DNA of 64,000 nt, taken from NCBI GenBank assembly GCA_944474755.1, contig OX104117.1:61929522-61993521 (forward strand), in the 5' to 3' direction. Origin of the DNA: Limnoperna fortunei. Taxonomy: Eukaryota; Mollusca; Bivalvia; Mytilida; Modiolidae. The position numbers and the translations under genes are program-made. Positions within the stretch are counted from its first letter, which is position 1. Every line of letters begins with the position of its first letter. Below the pieces are notes generated by a model. It worked only from the letters and a program-made list of their open reading frames with translations, did no database searches and was not told the origin of the DNA. Shown one piece after another: positions 10,901-21,961 of the stretch.

Positions 10901-13900
10901 TTTGGTCGATAGTACTGTTAAAAATAGACAAAGAGTCGACAAAAGAAGCCATAGCTGCAACCTATATAGTTAATAAAGTGAAACTTCTTTGACCCATCTA
11001 ATAAATGGCTATTTGTATGGCCGGTACCATCCGTCAAAATGGAGGTAACTTCGTTGTCGATGTTTAACCATCAAGAAATGAAAACGCTAAGAAGCAGATA
11101 ATTTCCCATGTATAAGCTCACCTGGAGGAACATCAACCAGTAAAAAAAACAATCTATTATAAGTACATGTAAGTCCAAATAATTTAAATATTCGAGTAGC
11201 GAGCTAAATCAAAGTCAGTTATGTAACTATCGGCACTTTCCGAGAACAGTTGTCCGCATGTGCAGACGGGATTTACCGCGTTGCACCTATTCTTTTATTT
11301 AGGGGTTTATTTAAGAGCTGTGATTTATTAAAACTGATGGTAAATGCAATGTTATCTCACGGAATTGTAAGACAATTAACTAAGCATTAGATGGATAAAT
11401 AAGCATGCTTTTTAAAATTACAAATATATGTAATTTCTGTTGCAGTTTGTCAAAAAACCTCTACTTGAGGGTTTATACTGGGAAAAATGGTACAACGATG
11501 CCAAAGTCCCCGATGAGCAACTTGGTTACATCTACTTCGAAAACAAGCTGCTTGGAGTGCCTCGACTACGACAGCTGAAAGTAAGCAGTAATTCGTGTCA
11601 AGTCCACGAAGACTTCAAAGATGTCATCCGCGAGTGTTTTGATTCTTACTCTGAAACCTTAGAAGACAGAACCTCAGACAATACTCATAAAAACTACACA
11701 GGGTAAGATATTGTGCAATAAACACTAAACAAGTTGAGGTACATGTATCGTTACACATCTTGAAGTTTTATCACTATATGATTGCTCTGACAATATTCAC
11801 CATGTCAACTTGCGTTAAATTTATATAAATTGTTTTCAACCTATGGTATAGTGTATTATTGCCAGGCTTGACGTTAATCACAAGAAAGATACAAACATTA
11901 GAAATCTAACAAAATATGTATTGAATGTGAATTTATCATTTTATTGTAAATAATATAGTACACAAATGCACATTAAGAAATTGTATGATGCAGATGGACG
12001 TATCAGACCGAAAAGCAGTTAGGTGGTAGTTCACACTGGGGCCTGTTGACAACATACAGTGGAGCAGGATATGTTCAGGACATGGAGTCAAGAAATAGCA
12101 CATCGGCAGAGATCATAGATTATCTGTTTGACAATCTGTGGATTACACGAGGAACAAGAGCAGTGTTTATAGACTTTACTGTGTACAATGCTAACATCAA
12201 TCTGTTCTGTGTTGTGAGGTAGGTAAAATGATACAGATTGAAATTACCATTAAATGGGACAAGACACTCATGCTTAAAATCAACTACACACAAAATGCAA
12301 TTTAACAGACATATATAATTCTATTTAAATACGTTATTGTTCTATTCTACATGCACTGGTTAGTACAAATTTCATTAAACTATTTTGTCAGATTGGTGGT
12401 AGAATTTCCTGCCACTGGAGGTGCTATACCATCTTACACATTCCGTACTGTTAAGCTGATCAGATACGTCACAGTAACAGACTACGTCATTCTTGCTTGT
12501 GAATTTATCTTCATTTTATTCATTGTGTACTACATAGTGGAGGAAGCTATAGAGGTATTTACTTGCAATAATATAATAGTTATTTACATTCTCATATAAT
12601 TTAATCCATAATATTATCAAACCTAACTTATATTTTATTAAAAAGCTAAAATCATGTTTTGTAATTTATATTTGTATCAACCATGATGTGCATTCTACCT
12701 ATACGCAACGCTTTTGTCTGGTTAAGACAATATTGCAAGAATTCATTGCAAATGGTCTGATTTAAGGAGCAATTGTGGTAAGAGATCCTTTTTTTACTTT
12801 AACATCATCTCAGCTTAATAAGCTATATAACTATTGTTGTTAACAAAATATTGTTGAACAAATATCAGTTCCTAACATGTTTTGTTTTATATGTTTCCCT
12901 TAAAATTAATTTTCTTTTAGGTACTTCGTGGTTGGTTAAAATTTGTATAAATATCAAGATTGTTTTCATGTAAACTGTGTGACTGTTTTAATCTAGTATT
13001 TTATGCCCAAGTATATTTTTCTCTATTTTATTTGTTTCGCCTTTATGGTTTTGGTAATTTGGTGTTCTGTTGCTTTCGTTTTTTGAATAAATGAATCTTG
13101 AGGTTTATGTGATGGTTGTCTATTCTTTCGTAAATGGTATATTTATGGTACAGATGACCAGTACAGATGAGCTCACTCGCACACTGTTGATTTACGAAAT
13201 TAATAAATACTTTTATGCGCTTTGGCGAATGTCACTAATAATTGTTTGTCTTTTCGCTTGTTTCGCTGCGCGCAAAAAGCGAAAGGACATATAATTTCTA
13301 TCACTTGTAGAAGATCGTGCGGTCTTTCACAAATACGTATGTAAGACCATATTCATCTTTGTATCTGTCGCAAATACTAGGAGAAAAGATGACATTATAA
13401 AGAAAACTACATCTTTGTGTACCGCTCAACATAAACTTCAATAGTTTATATAGTTTGCATCTAACATAAAGGTTGGTATTGATCAATTAAGTTTCATGTT
13501 TTTTTTTCATTTAGGTTATTGTGTAAAATAAAGAATAAAAACATTGTTGTTTATCTCATGTTAAAACATTGTAACTTTAAAGGGCTTGAATGATAAATTG
13601 TTTATACAAAAGTCAAATACATGATTTTGATAATATTGTAGATAAAGAAACATAAACTTTCTTATCTGAAGAGTGTTTGGAACATTCTGGATATCATCGT
13701 TATCATCATCGCGATTTTGTGTATTGCATTCGACATATATAGGACGTTTGCAGTTGATAGCAAACTGAAACAGCTGTTACAAACTCCCGACAAGTATTCA
13801 GACTTTGAGAACCTCAGTTACTGGCAAACACGATTCGACAATGCCATTGCTATTGCTGTGTTCTTTGCTTGGATTAAGGTGATTTTTTTTAAATAGATTT

Positions 13901-16900
13901 TTTCATTTTTAATACATGATAATGTCATTGATTAACTTACCAACCAAATTTTGGGCAAATATGTGTTTACTGTGCCCTTTATTTCAAGGATTTAAAGTTT
14001 TCCTTTTAAAAACCTAGCACTCTAGATTCCAGCAGCAAGAAACAAGGATGACACGATGTAGTTGAAGATTTGTGCAAAGGGTGTAAATCATGATTTAAAC
14101 AAACACACATTCGTGCAAACTCTCAGTAATAATACATATATCAAAGCAAGAAGCATCAAAAAGTTTGCTTCTTTTTTGGATACCATGCTATACATTTTTG
14201 GTGAAAAAGAATGTTGAATTCAAGGTAACTATTTTATTAGCTGTAACGAAATCGTCCAGTAAAACAATACACAACGTACACAACTAAGAGTTGTTTGTTT
14301 ATTTTCAAAAAATAAAAACTTGTTGGAGGATTTTATTTGTAACTTAATTTTGTGACTTCGTCTATTTCCAAAAGCCTTGGGCAGACGCACTAGATTAGGA
14401 GCTATCTCAAAAAGTTTACAAGGTCAATTAAGTAGTTAGATGGAGTGATGATTATAATTTCGGTCAATAGAAAGAACTTGTACTTTTTATTAATTTTCGT
14501 AAATTTACTGGTTTTTTATATTTATTGAATGAGACAGATCTTCAAGTATATCAGCTTCAACAAAACCATGACTCAGCTGTCGTCAACATTAGGCAGATGT
14601 GCTAAAGATCTTGCTGGCTTTGCTGTCATGTTTTTCATCATTTTCTTGGCCTTTACTCAGCTTGGCTACCTTTTGTTTGGTACGCAGGTCAAGGACTTTA
14701 GTACCTTTCAGAACTCATTGTAAGTGTGTCAAACCCACTTTGCACTGTCTGCATTTGAATGTTAAAAGTAGTAGGAATAATTATTTAAAATAAATTAATG
14801 TTTACTCTGTTTAAGTTGTAGAAAAGGAGAAATAATTAAATAATCTAAATTATCGTAAATTGTAAAAAGGCCAAAAATATATTTCTGTTTTTCTATTTGA
14901 CAAAATTAGTCATGAACGGGAAGATTTTTCACCTATTAACTACATGATTTAGAAGGTTTATAATCATTTAGTGAAGCACTGTTTACCTGCACACAACGAT
15001 CAATGTCTAGATGATCTATATTTTAGCTTCACTCTTTTCCGAATAATTTTGGGGGATTTCGACTTTCACCAGCTCGAGACAGCCAACAGAGTTCTTGGTC
15101 CAATCTTCTTCATGCTGTTTGTGTTCTTCGTGTTCTTCGTTTTAATCAACATGTTTTTGGCTATCATCAACGACACATACACAGAGGTCAAAGGCGACAT
15201 GGCTAACCAGAAGAACGAGTTTGAGATGGCCGATTACTTCAAGAAGGTATGAATACTGTAAATTCAGAAATGTTTGCGATGTTTTTATTATTGCGAAAAG
15301 TGCGATCGCTTTGTGATCGCATTAGGTTAACCTCGAAATTCTACTTTAGTTTATACATTTCCAAAATTACTCAACCTAGCGGAATACATAAACCATCTGT
15401 AAAGCCATACCATAGCCATTTAATTTGAATACAGTAATTAATTTTACACAACAAAATTTATTTTTCTTTGATGTAACCCTTTAGTTCCCATGCTAAACCT
15501 AAATATACACATAAATCAACTTATTATTAAAGACACATATAAAGTCTTTCTGATCTTCAAAAGGTAAATAATTTTAGAAAATAAAATGTGTATTCCGTTT
15601 GGTGTAAAACAATTATTTACAGACGACAAACATTCAACGAAACACTGACAATGGCTGAGTAATAAATCGTTGTCATTACATTTTGCTACCTCAGTTGATC
15701 GCAAAAATATCAACTCACATTTTTAAGGGGTCACCAAATCGCAATAATAAATGCACGCAATAATTTCCGAATTTACAGTAATTTATTTTTCAGTCATTTT
15801 ATTTTTGAGGCTTCAGTTGCCCATTGGTTTAAGTAGTTACATGGTATGGAAATTATTATGACCAACTTTACATCTTATCATATACGTACAGAAGTATATT
15901 AAGAATTCAATGATTTTATCTAAATTTCTTTTTTTTGGTATCAGGGATACAACAAGATGATTGAAAAGATGAAACTTAAGAGAGATAAAATTGTTGACAT
16001 TCAGAAGGCCATCAAATCTGCTGACATTAACCACGATAAACAACTTGACTTTGGTGAATGGCGTCAGGAACTTAAAGCGTAAGATATGCAGTCCATCTTT
16101 GTAATAAGTGTAATTAAGTGTAATTAACGACAAGTCGTTACGAATTATCAAACATGTGAATAGAATGAGCCAATTATCCTAAGATTTTATTGTAATAGAA
16201 ACAGGTCGCTTAAATTTAAAGGGTCTGGAAATTTGCATTAGAAATGGAACACCCTTCATAAATTTGATGTTACACTCAGAAAGCATGGCAGTCTGCCAAA
16301 TGTGACCTTCAACCTATGAATGTTTAATGAAACAAGAATCTGCATCATTTGGACAATTTTGGATTATTATTAGTTTTTTGCTGATGCCAAATTGCGTTGG
16401 CTATGTGACTAATTCCAATTGTTTAACTGTGGGGTCAATTTTAATTTATTTAAGTCAACTATTATCAAAAATCATTTTTTCTTTTTAGTCGTGGTTATGC
16501 TGATGGTGAAATTGAAGCTCTTTTCGCCAAATATGATACTGATGGTGATCGTGTCCTTGATGAAACTGAACAAAAGAGAATGCAGGATGACTTGATTGAC
16601 CAGAAAGTAACACAGTTTATTATTTTACTCCTCACTGAATAGAATTTGATATAATTTCACAGAGTGCTATCGTGCACATGATAATTTACATTTTGATCCT
16701 AATGATATTTGAGTTTTCCCTTAGAAAACATAGACTTGTCAAAGGGGAAGCTGATAGCTACATAATGCAGCCTCTTTATTTATTTTATCTCGGCGGAGTT
16801 AAAATGTGCCTCCGTTAATCGTCCATGTAACGGAGCATAAAATCCTTGCGTTTTATACATATTTTCTACAATTAAACTGCTTTCTTGGTTTAATAAATCA

Positions 16901-19900
16901 TATTTCCTTTCTCCGTCATTTCTACAATGCATAATTAATTAATTTCAACATTATGCGTTGACAAAATTGAATTAGCGGAAGTAAATAATTTCTAAATTGT
17001 AGTAAACCAATCAAACAGTTACATAGTAGATAATATACATAAAACCCTGGGTGAGAATCATTCCAGGGCTGCTACTTAACAATTAACGGACCTCATTGTA
17101 GCTTTGATGAGACAACACAATCAAAGCAGCTATGTTATTGCAGCTAGAAACCTGGGGTTTTAATTAGATAGCAATACGCAGTTTTTCTAGTTTTTTTTAT
17201 TACAAACTTATTATGTCATGTTTTGGTAGACTGACCTGAACCAAGAATTTAATGAATTGGAAAAATCAGGTGGCAGTAATAGAACAGAACCAGTAAGAAG
17301 ATCCAGAAGCCGTGTAAGTTATAATGATGACAGCGGCGAAGACAGTGATGATGAAAACAACAGAACAAAATCATCACGATCAGGCAGAGTATCAAACGGA
17401 GTATCAATCGAAGAATTCACAGTGTTATCACGCAGAGTTGATAGAATGGAACATTCAATAGGCAGCATAGTATCAAAGATTGATGCCGTTCTAGTCAAAT
17501 TAGAAGCTATGGAAAAAGCCAAATTAAAACGAAGAGAAACAATGGGCAAAATTTTAGACAGTATAACAGAGGTAAATCTTAATGAAGTGTAATTAAAAGA
17601 ATTTATGATGCTTACAACTTGTAAGAATAAAATAATTATGAAAGAACGTAAAAATAATATTTTCGTATGAATAAAAATGTAACTTTTAAGCGGTTTTTGC
17701 CGAAGTGAAAGAGTATACAAAATTTCCATATATTAATCCTAGACATTGTTTAGTTATACTATTTTAAATTTACACACATAATTTACACCTTTTTTGTACA
17801 TACACCAATAAAATCAATATTTGGAAAAATTACATATAAACTATGATCCACAAACGTAGACGATGCAATAATGAAATTTTAACCAAAAAATCATGCATCG
17901 CACAAAATCACTTTGCATTCCACAGCAAACCACTTTCACTTGATATATTGATTACCATATTCAGCACGTTATATTAAAATATATCCAATACACCATTTCT
18001 TTTTTATAAGAGTAAATCATAACCAAAGGTTTAGCTTAGTTTCGTACATAATTAATAATTTGTGTGTTTAGTGTGTAGATTAATTCACTGTGCCATAACA
18101 TTGTCTTGTTTGTTTGAATAAAGTCTGATGGAAATAGCGATGAAGCTAAAATAGAACAGATGGAAAGATTAGTAAAAGAAGAATTAGAGAGGTGGGATTC
18201 AGAAACTTGCTTTTCCCCCAGTGGTAGCGGGGCGTCGTCAATCAGTAGTGGTAATTCAGCCAAGGGAGTCAAATCTAGATCAAGACCAGGCTCTGGACAG
18301 AAAGAAACCGTTACGGTAGGTATTAGGAAAGGACAATAGTTTTAGTCAATATTTGACTTTGAAAAATATTGCTTAAAATGCAATATCTACATTTTTATAT
18401 AACATATAAATACTTATGTTCGTTATTGATTGATAGCCGTCTTTGTGTTCTTAAATAACTAGAAAATATTGAATATCATTGGTAATTGCTCTTAGATACA
18501 ATTAAATATGTACAGCATATTTACCCGCGTCATCAGTTTTTTACTGATATAAATTTTATTCCATGATATATTAGAAATTAAATGAAAAAGATTGATTCAT
18601 CAATAAATATTATATAATTATTTAAGGGGTAGTCAGGCAATAGACTATAATATTTTACCAAATGTACAGCTTAAGTGTTTATTGCCCGACGCCAAATTCT
18701 GAGGGCAATAGATCACTAAGCTGTTCCCAGTACCGAGAGAAAAATACACCTGGTCTAGTGACTGACTAACTATTAAATAACTGATTTATTACATAATCCA
18801 TATGATTACACATTGGCGTAGAACTGAAAAGGTACACTTAATTTAACTGCATGCACAAGTGATGATAAGTATGGGAATATTTTTGGGCTAGCGCAATATG
18901 CAGTTCCGGGAATCATTGTCTAAAATTCTGTCCAAATCTTCACTTTCGACGATAAAAAGCGATTTCCCTTTTTTGTTTTTAACGTCTGTAATTTTTGCTA
19001 AATTACATATGTATTTTTTTAAATTAACATTAAGAATAGTCACTAAAAGTTGGATTAACTGTGAATGTTCATAACCTTTATTTGTCCAATCAGAAAAAAC
19101 ATTTGGATGGTGTAATGGTTAACGCTATTAAATATCTTGTAAAATAAAAATAAGGTTATAAAAATAATTATTTTGTAAATAACTTTGCAAAAATCTCACT
19201 TGTAATATTTTGAGTACTACGTCTATGACTACCATTGACGGGCGTTCAAAGTCTGTTTTCCTGATAGATAGAGCAAAAAATGTTATCCAAGCAATATAAA
19301 TCCACTTCCAAGTACATTAAAAATAAACACACATTTTTATTTAGTCTTTTTTCCATTTTTCATCAATAAACGCATAAATCATTAGTTAACACTGTAATCG
19401 AATAATGACAAATACATGGGAAAATATTACAACCTGTATAAAATGTGCCTAAAACATAACAGCCAGAATCGATTCAACAACTCTTAAATACTTTAATACG
19501 TTTAAACGCCACATGACAGTCATGTAATTATAAGCAAATCATTGTAGGCGTTGAAACTCCAACATTGAAATTCAAGTTTATATCATGGTCATCAGACTTT
19601 ACTACACGTATCAATAATACCTTAGCATTAAAATGGCGGCTAACAAAATAACTGTTTGGAAACCGGAAGCAGACGTACCACTTAATGCTGTATTAAATGT
19701 GCAAGCAAGATTGGTAATGATGTAGTAGGAAAAATATACGACGCACATAAACAAAATGTACGTTATGTCAATCTTTAAAACACGTTACGAAACCATAGCA
19801 TTAATTTATTTTGTTGTGGAAAAAGACAAATGTTTTGTATAACTTGATAAGGACTATGATAATATTGTAACCTTATGTCCTTTAAATTGTTTCTTTGGTG

Positions 19901-21581
19901 TTGTTATCATTTGTATTTATATTTAAGACCTCAGATGCCTAAATGGTAAATCTTGCACTTGTACGCATTTTGAGAGTTAGTCTTTAGCTTAAAAACAAAA
20001 ATTACATGTAATTTCTCTTTAAATATAAAAACATCTATTGATTGGTTTCGATTTCAATTTTTAAAGTTCATTAATATCTTAATAATTTATTAAACTGTAT
20101 ATTTAAGTTTAATTGTGTTCTACCAAGATTTATTTATGAAAATTTACGCAATACTTTAAGTTATCCACATTTTACCGTACTTGTTTTTGCATACATTTTG
20201 TGCATGTTTCTTCTGATTAGGTCATAAAAACTGCTATGATATATCACATGCTGAATGCACGCTTGTCAGTTCTAGATATATGTTTACATCATCCTTCATA
20301 ATTTTGAGTTGAACGCCTTTTCATTTTACAGTTTATAAACCGCTTACCTCCTGTTTGTGATTGCTTTTTATTGAATAACCCAACACATTGTTTGTTTTAT
20401 TATGTAATGAGAGCAATTAGACGACTTTAAATCAAATGAATGTAATTTAATAGGGATATAGGCCTATTCTGAGAACCATGGAAGGTAAAAATGGATTGTT
20501 TTCTCATTACAGCATTAAAGAATTACTTATGTGTATATCATACTACTTCAAATTATTTTGAATGAAATTCATTTTTACAAGTTTAATATCTAATGAACAT
20601 CATATCAAATTATATTGGTCTTTTTATTAAATTCCTGAAAATGTTTAAAGTGTATATGACAATATCATTTTAAATTCTTATATCGAGTAAATTAAAAGAA
20701 ATCGTATTATGCGCAACGAGCACAAAGTGATTTGGTAAAATGTGAATATGGCGGAATTTTAGTACATCATACTTTCAATGTTTTTGCGAAAGAAGTTTTA
20801 ATTATTATTTCTTTTTTGTGTTTATGAAGATTCACAAATTCCACGGTTATACAAATATAATAATTAATATACATACAATTACTGTACAAATGTATGCTGC
20901 TATATTTGTGTTTTAAGCGGATCAAAAAAGAATTTCATATTTGTTAAAAATGCAGTTACTTCTGTTTAAATTATTATGAGAATGGCTGATTTTGAATTGC
21001 GTCAACATATATTTAGAGTAAATGTATTTTTTTACTCTTGCTGGTTGATTTCCGAATTTTATACATTAATTTAAAACTCAAATAACCATACAGTTCCCAT
21101 GCATTCAGAACGAAAAAATTACTCAGATGTAGTTTATTTGTTGGTTTTTTTTTATGTTTAACGCCATTTTCAGCAATTTTTCAGCAATATCAAGGCGTCC
21201 AATTTTTTGGGGAGGAGAAGGCCGGAGTACCCGTAGAAAACCCCCGACCTGCGGTAGTAAAAATGGCAATCCTTGTCAATTAAGATTAGAGTCTTGTACA
21301 CCCTGCCCGCAGTGCCACTCGACCACCGAGGCCCCATCTGATTTTGTATTAATTCACAATTTGTAGAAAAAGGTTATAAACTGGTCACTGAAGCAAGCTA
21401 TTATTCTGTTCTATACGAGTAGTGTATAATATATCAAATACATGATGTTCTTTTCTCGTTTCAGGATTGTTGTTATCGACCCTCTAATATCTATTGGAAA
21501 AGATTCTTGTTACGTTTTGTAATTTCTCTCTGTGATACACATAATAACTTATCATTGATTGTACATATCAGTGCATTATAA
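3471..21581 (+). CDS. PKD2: Polycystin-2 (TRPP2) paralogue A, 14 coding exons
   Basis: Spliced coding region (joined exons listed separately; 2679 nt, 892 aa) for a TRPP cation channel subunit of cilia/ER membranes. Seen in the translation: cytosolic N-terminus (1-104), S1 (~105-125), extracellular TOP domain (~126-350) with cysteines 215 and 228 spaced as in the vertebrate disulfide, S2 (~352-375), S3 (~391-413), S4 (~444-460), S5 (~484-506), filter L527-G528-D529 after FRII, S6 (~545-570), EF-hand loops 619-630 and 653-664, acidic cluster 709-718, coiled coil ~736-785. Family knowledge: polycystin-2 forms tetramers through TOP and coiled-coil contacts and is gated by Ca2+/voltage. All junctions are GT-AG and phase-consistent. 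The start is the ATG after a 57-nt 5'UTR piece; the segment MSSK is shared with copy B. Oddities: an RVNP motif at 36-39, a C-terminus frameshifted relative to B, and a 4.7-kb intron 3. Human PKD2 is longer mainly in the N-terminus. Confidence 0.95.
4379..4894. mobile_element. MITE with ~30-bp terminal inverted repeats (Tc1/mariner-like), PKD2-A intron 1
   Basis: Ends TATACACCTCGCCATAAGTT and AACTTATGGCGAGGTGTATA are inverted copies, extending to GCAACACC/GGTGTTGC. Flanks are TA-rich, fitting a TA target duplication. About 515 bp with no transposase frame, so non-autonomous. Confidence 0.8.
4888..4925. repeat. (TA)n tract
   Basis: Imperfect TA dinucleotide run directly at the right end of the MITE, likely grown from its TA flank. 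Confidence 0.8.
5186..5299 (+). CDS. PKD2: PKD2-A coding exon 2, pre-S1 helix and S1
   Basis: Acceptor TTACAG, donor GTTAGT, 114 nt as in B. Encodes LWATRQTEE (the conserved LWGTR pre-S1 region) and the start of S1, [12 protein letters not shown]. Confidence 0.93.
5775..6050. repeat. 36-bp minisatellite in PKD2-A intron 2
   Basis: Tandem units of the form GTGATGTTTCTCTCAGTGAC plus CGTTCATGTCACAATT, about seven copies, alternating CACAATT and ATACAAG variants. The 36-bp period is a multiple of three, which creates a spurious 64-codon open frame. Confidence 0.9.
6050..6545. repeat. Degenerate repeats rich in AAAGCATCGCGAT, PKD2-A intron 2
   Basis: Continues the minisatellite as many imperfect copies of TATCGGCTTGCTTTT and TTAAAAGCATCGCGATACTT. 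The same motifs appear in PKD2-B intron 6. Confidence 0.75.
6623..6756 (+). CDS. PKD2: PKD2-A coding exon 3, end of S1 and start of TOP domain
   Basis: Encodes [16 protein letters not shown], matching the post-S1 YYYT region of polycystins, and ends at the DFWK boundary. One codon longer than in copy B. Confidence 0.93.
8154..8213. repeat. 60-bp palindrome in PKD2-A intron 3
   Basis: GAGGGCATTATCACGCC...GGTAATGCCCTC: two 30-bp arms with no spacer and a few mismatches; markedly GC-rich against the AT-rich intron. Confidence 0.85.
8432..8610. mobile_element. Foldback/MITE, ~180 bp, in PKD2-A intron 3
   Basis: Arms starting AATAGTTGCTTATATAG and ending CTATATAAGCAACTATT pair along ~85 bp each (CATTGTCATGATA / TATCATGACAAT, AACATTGATAAT / ATTATCAATGTT). 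No coding capacity. Confidence 0.75.
11446..11702 (+). CDS. PKD2: PKD2-A coding exon 4, TOP domain with cysteine pair
   Basis: Acceptor TTGCAG, donor GTAAG, 257 nt as in B. Encodes [19 protein letters not shown] and C215...C228, the 13-residue spacing of the vertebrate TOP disulfide. Confidence 0.95.
11994..12218 (+). CDS. PKD2: PKD2-A coding exon 5, TOP domain core
   Basis: 225 nt. Encodes [13 protein letters not shown] TTYSGAGY and [20 protein letters not shown], the strongest polycystin signature in the window. A potential N-glycosylation site NST is present. Confidence 0.95.
12392..12554 (+). CDS. PKD2: PKD2-A coding exon 6, end of TOP domain and S2
   Basis: 163 nt. Encodes [12 protein letters not shown], the conserved TOP-S2 linker KLIRYVT and S2 ([14 protein letters not shown]). 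Confidence 0.95.
13642..13878 (+). CDS. PKD2: PKD2-A coding exon 7, S3 and S4
   Basis: 79 codons, phase 0 at both ends. Encodes the S3 helix after VWNILD and the S4 segment ending FFAWIK. 72 of 79 residues identical to copy B. Confidence 0.95.
14538..14719 (+). CDS. PKD2: PKD2-A coding exon 8, S4-S5 linker and S5
   Basis: 182 nt. Encodes [15 protein letters not shown] (S4-S5 linker of TRPP channels), RCAKDL and S5 ending LLFGTQ. Donor GTAAGT. Confidence 0.95.
15027..15246 (+). CDS. PKD2: PKD2-A coding exon 9, pore helix, filter and S6
   Basis: 220 nt. Encodes [10 protein letters not shown] (filter L-G-D), [10 protein letters not shown] and S6 followed by [11 protein letters not shown], all hallmark TRPP pore features. 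A MITE begins 7 bp after the donor. Confidence 0.95.
15254..15780. mobile_element. MITE with TA-flanked inverted repeats in PKD2-A intron 9
   Basis: Left end TACTGTAAATTCAGAAAT and right end ATTTCCGAATTTACAGTA, continuing with TTATTATTGCG / CGCAATAATAA. About 527 bp, no transposase. It starts 7 bp after the exon 9 donor. Confidence 0.8.
15945..16078 (+). CDS. PKD2: PKD2-A coding exon 10, EF-hand 1
   Basis: 134 nt. Encodes a 12-residue loop [12 protein letters not shown] (619-630) with Ca2+ ligands at positions 1, 3, 5, 9 and 12. This EF hand is degenerate in vertebrate polycystin-2. Confidence 0.93.
16489..16606 (+). CDS. PKD2: PKD2-A coding exon 11, EF-hand 2
   Basis: 118 nt. Encodes [12 protein letters not shown] followed by the canonical loop [12 protein letters not shown] (653-664), matching the functional EF hand of vertebrate PKD2. 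Confidence 0.95.
17230..17571 (+). CDS. PKD2: PKD2-A coding exon 12, acidic cluster and coiled coil
   Basis: 114 codons. Encodes an acidic cluster ([10 protein letters not shown]) like the PACS-binding region of PKD2, a serine/arginine-rich linker, then the coiled coil [18 protein letters not shown] used for trimerisation in vertebrates. Confidence 0.95.
18124..18315 (+). CDS. PKD2: PKD2-A coding exon 13, post-coiled-coil tail
   Basis: 64 codons. Encodes [21 protein letters not shown] sequence ([16 protein letters not shown]) then a serine-rich, disordered tail. Donor GTAGGT. Confidence 0.93.
19928..19945 (+). CDS. Candidate 18-nt alternative exon with in-frame stop, PKD2-A intron 13
   Basis: Pyrimidine-rich tract and TTTAAG acceptor, then ACC TCA GAT GCC TAA ATG and donor GTAAAT. 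Spliced after phase-0 exon 13 it would end the protein with TSDA. The same structure (TSDV then stop) occurs at 44471-44488 in copy B, in otherwise diverged intron. It could be a cassette microexon or the start of an alternative terminal exon. Confidence 0.45.
21137..21336 (-). mobile_element. tRNA-derived SINE, internally deleted, in PKD2-A intron 13
   Basis: Minus-strand copy: tail AACGCCATTTTCAGCAAT at the low end, GAGGCCCC tRNA-like start at the high end, most of the B-box region missing. Ends ~130 bp before exon 14. Confidence 0.8.
21465..21581 (+). CDS. PKD2: PKD2-A coding exon 14, C-terminus (frameshifted relative to B)
   Basis: Acceptor TTTCAG is conserved with B. Reads 38 codons to TAA. 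Compared with B it lacks about 7 nt before the position of B's stop, so A reads through sequence that is 3'UTR in B. Alternatives: a sequencing deletion, or use of the 18-nt exon upstream as the real end. Confidence 0.65.
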   Translation, partial: DCCYRPSNIYWKRFLLRFVISLCDTHNNLSLIVHISAL

Positions 21582-21961
21582 CGCCTCTTCTATTTTCTGT
21601 TGTAATATTAACTATTTAGAAACTATTTTAAAAGATCGCACAATTTTCACATTGTTATTTTAAAGCATGTTGTGTTCAAATATTATCTTAAATTATTGTA
21701 TAAATGATATTTTGTTTAATGTCTGCTAAGGGAACTTCAACACACCTTACTTGTGATTTTACTGATAGTTTGAAAGGTACATTTATAAAATTCAGTAATA
21801 TTCGCATTGTCAACAAAATAGTATGTTTGTATTTATTGGCAAAACATAACAAAATTATAATGTAGTTTTAAGTTGATATTTTGTAGATGTATTCATCGAC
21901 ATGATGAAACATTTTTTGAACAGCAAAGACCAATACTATTTATTTCAATACAAATTATGTT

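Larger units (their letters stand above)
6757..11445 (+). other. PKD2-A intron 3, 4.7 kb
   Basis: Seven times longer than intron 3 of copy B (668 bp). Apart from the palindrome and foldback near 8.2-8.6 kb I recognise no element or exon in it. Confidence 0.8.

Noticed and set aside
10763..10960. Minus-strand frame resembling a secreted peptide with a signal sequence and basic stretch
   Set aside because: The apparent first Met is a TTG codon; there is no in-frame ATG before the hydrophobic part, and no conserved neighbour exon was found.
13091..13294. 67-codon frame in PKD2-A intron 6
   Set aside because: No homology recognised, no splice signals fitting the gene, and absent from copy B.
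17319..17729. 136-codon minus-strand frame
   Set aside because: Antisense shadow of PKD2-A exon 12; the + strand frame is clearly polycystin-2.
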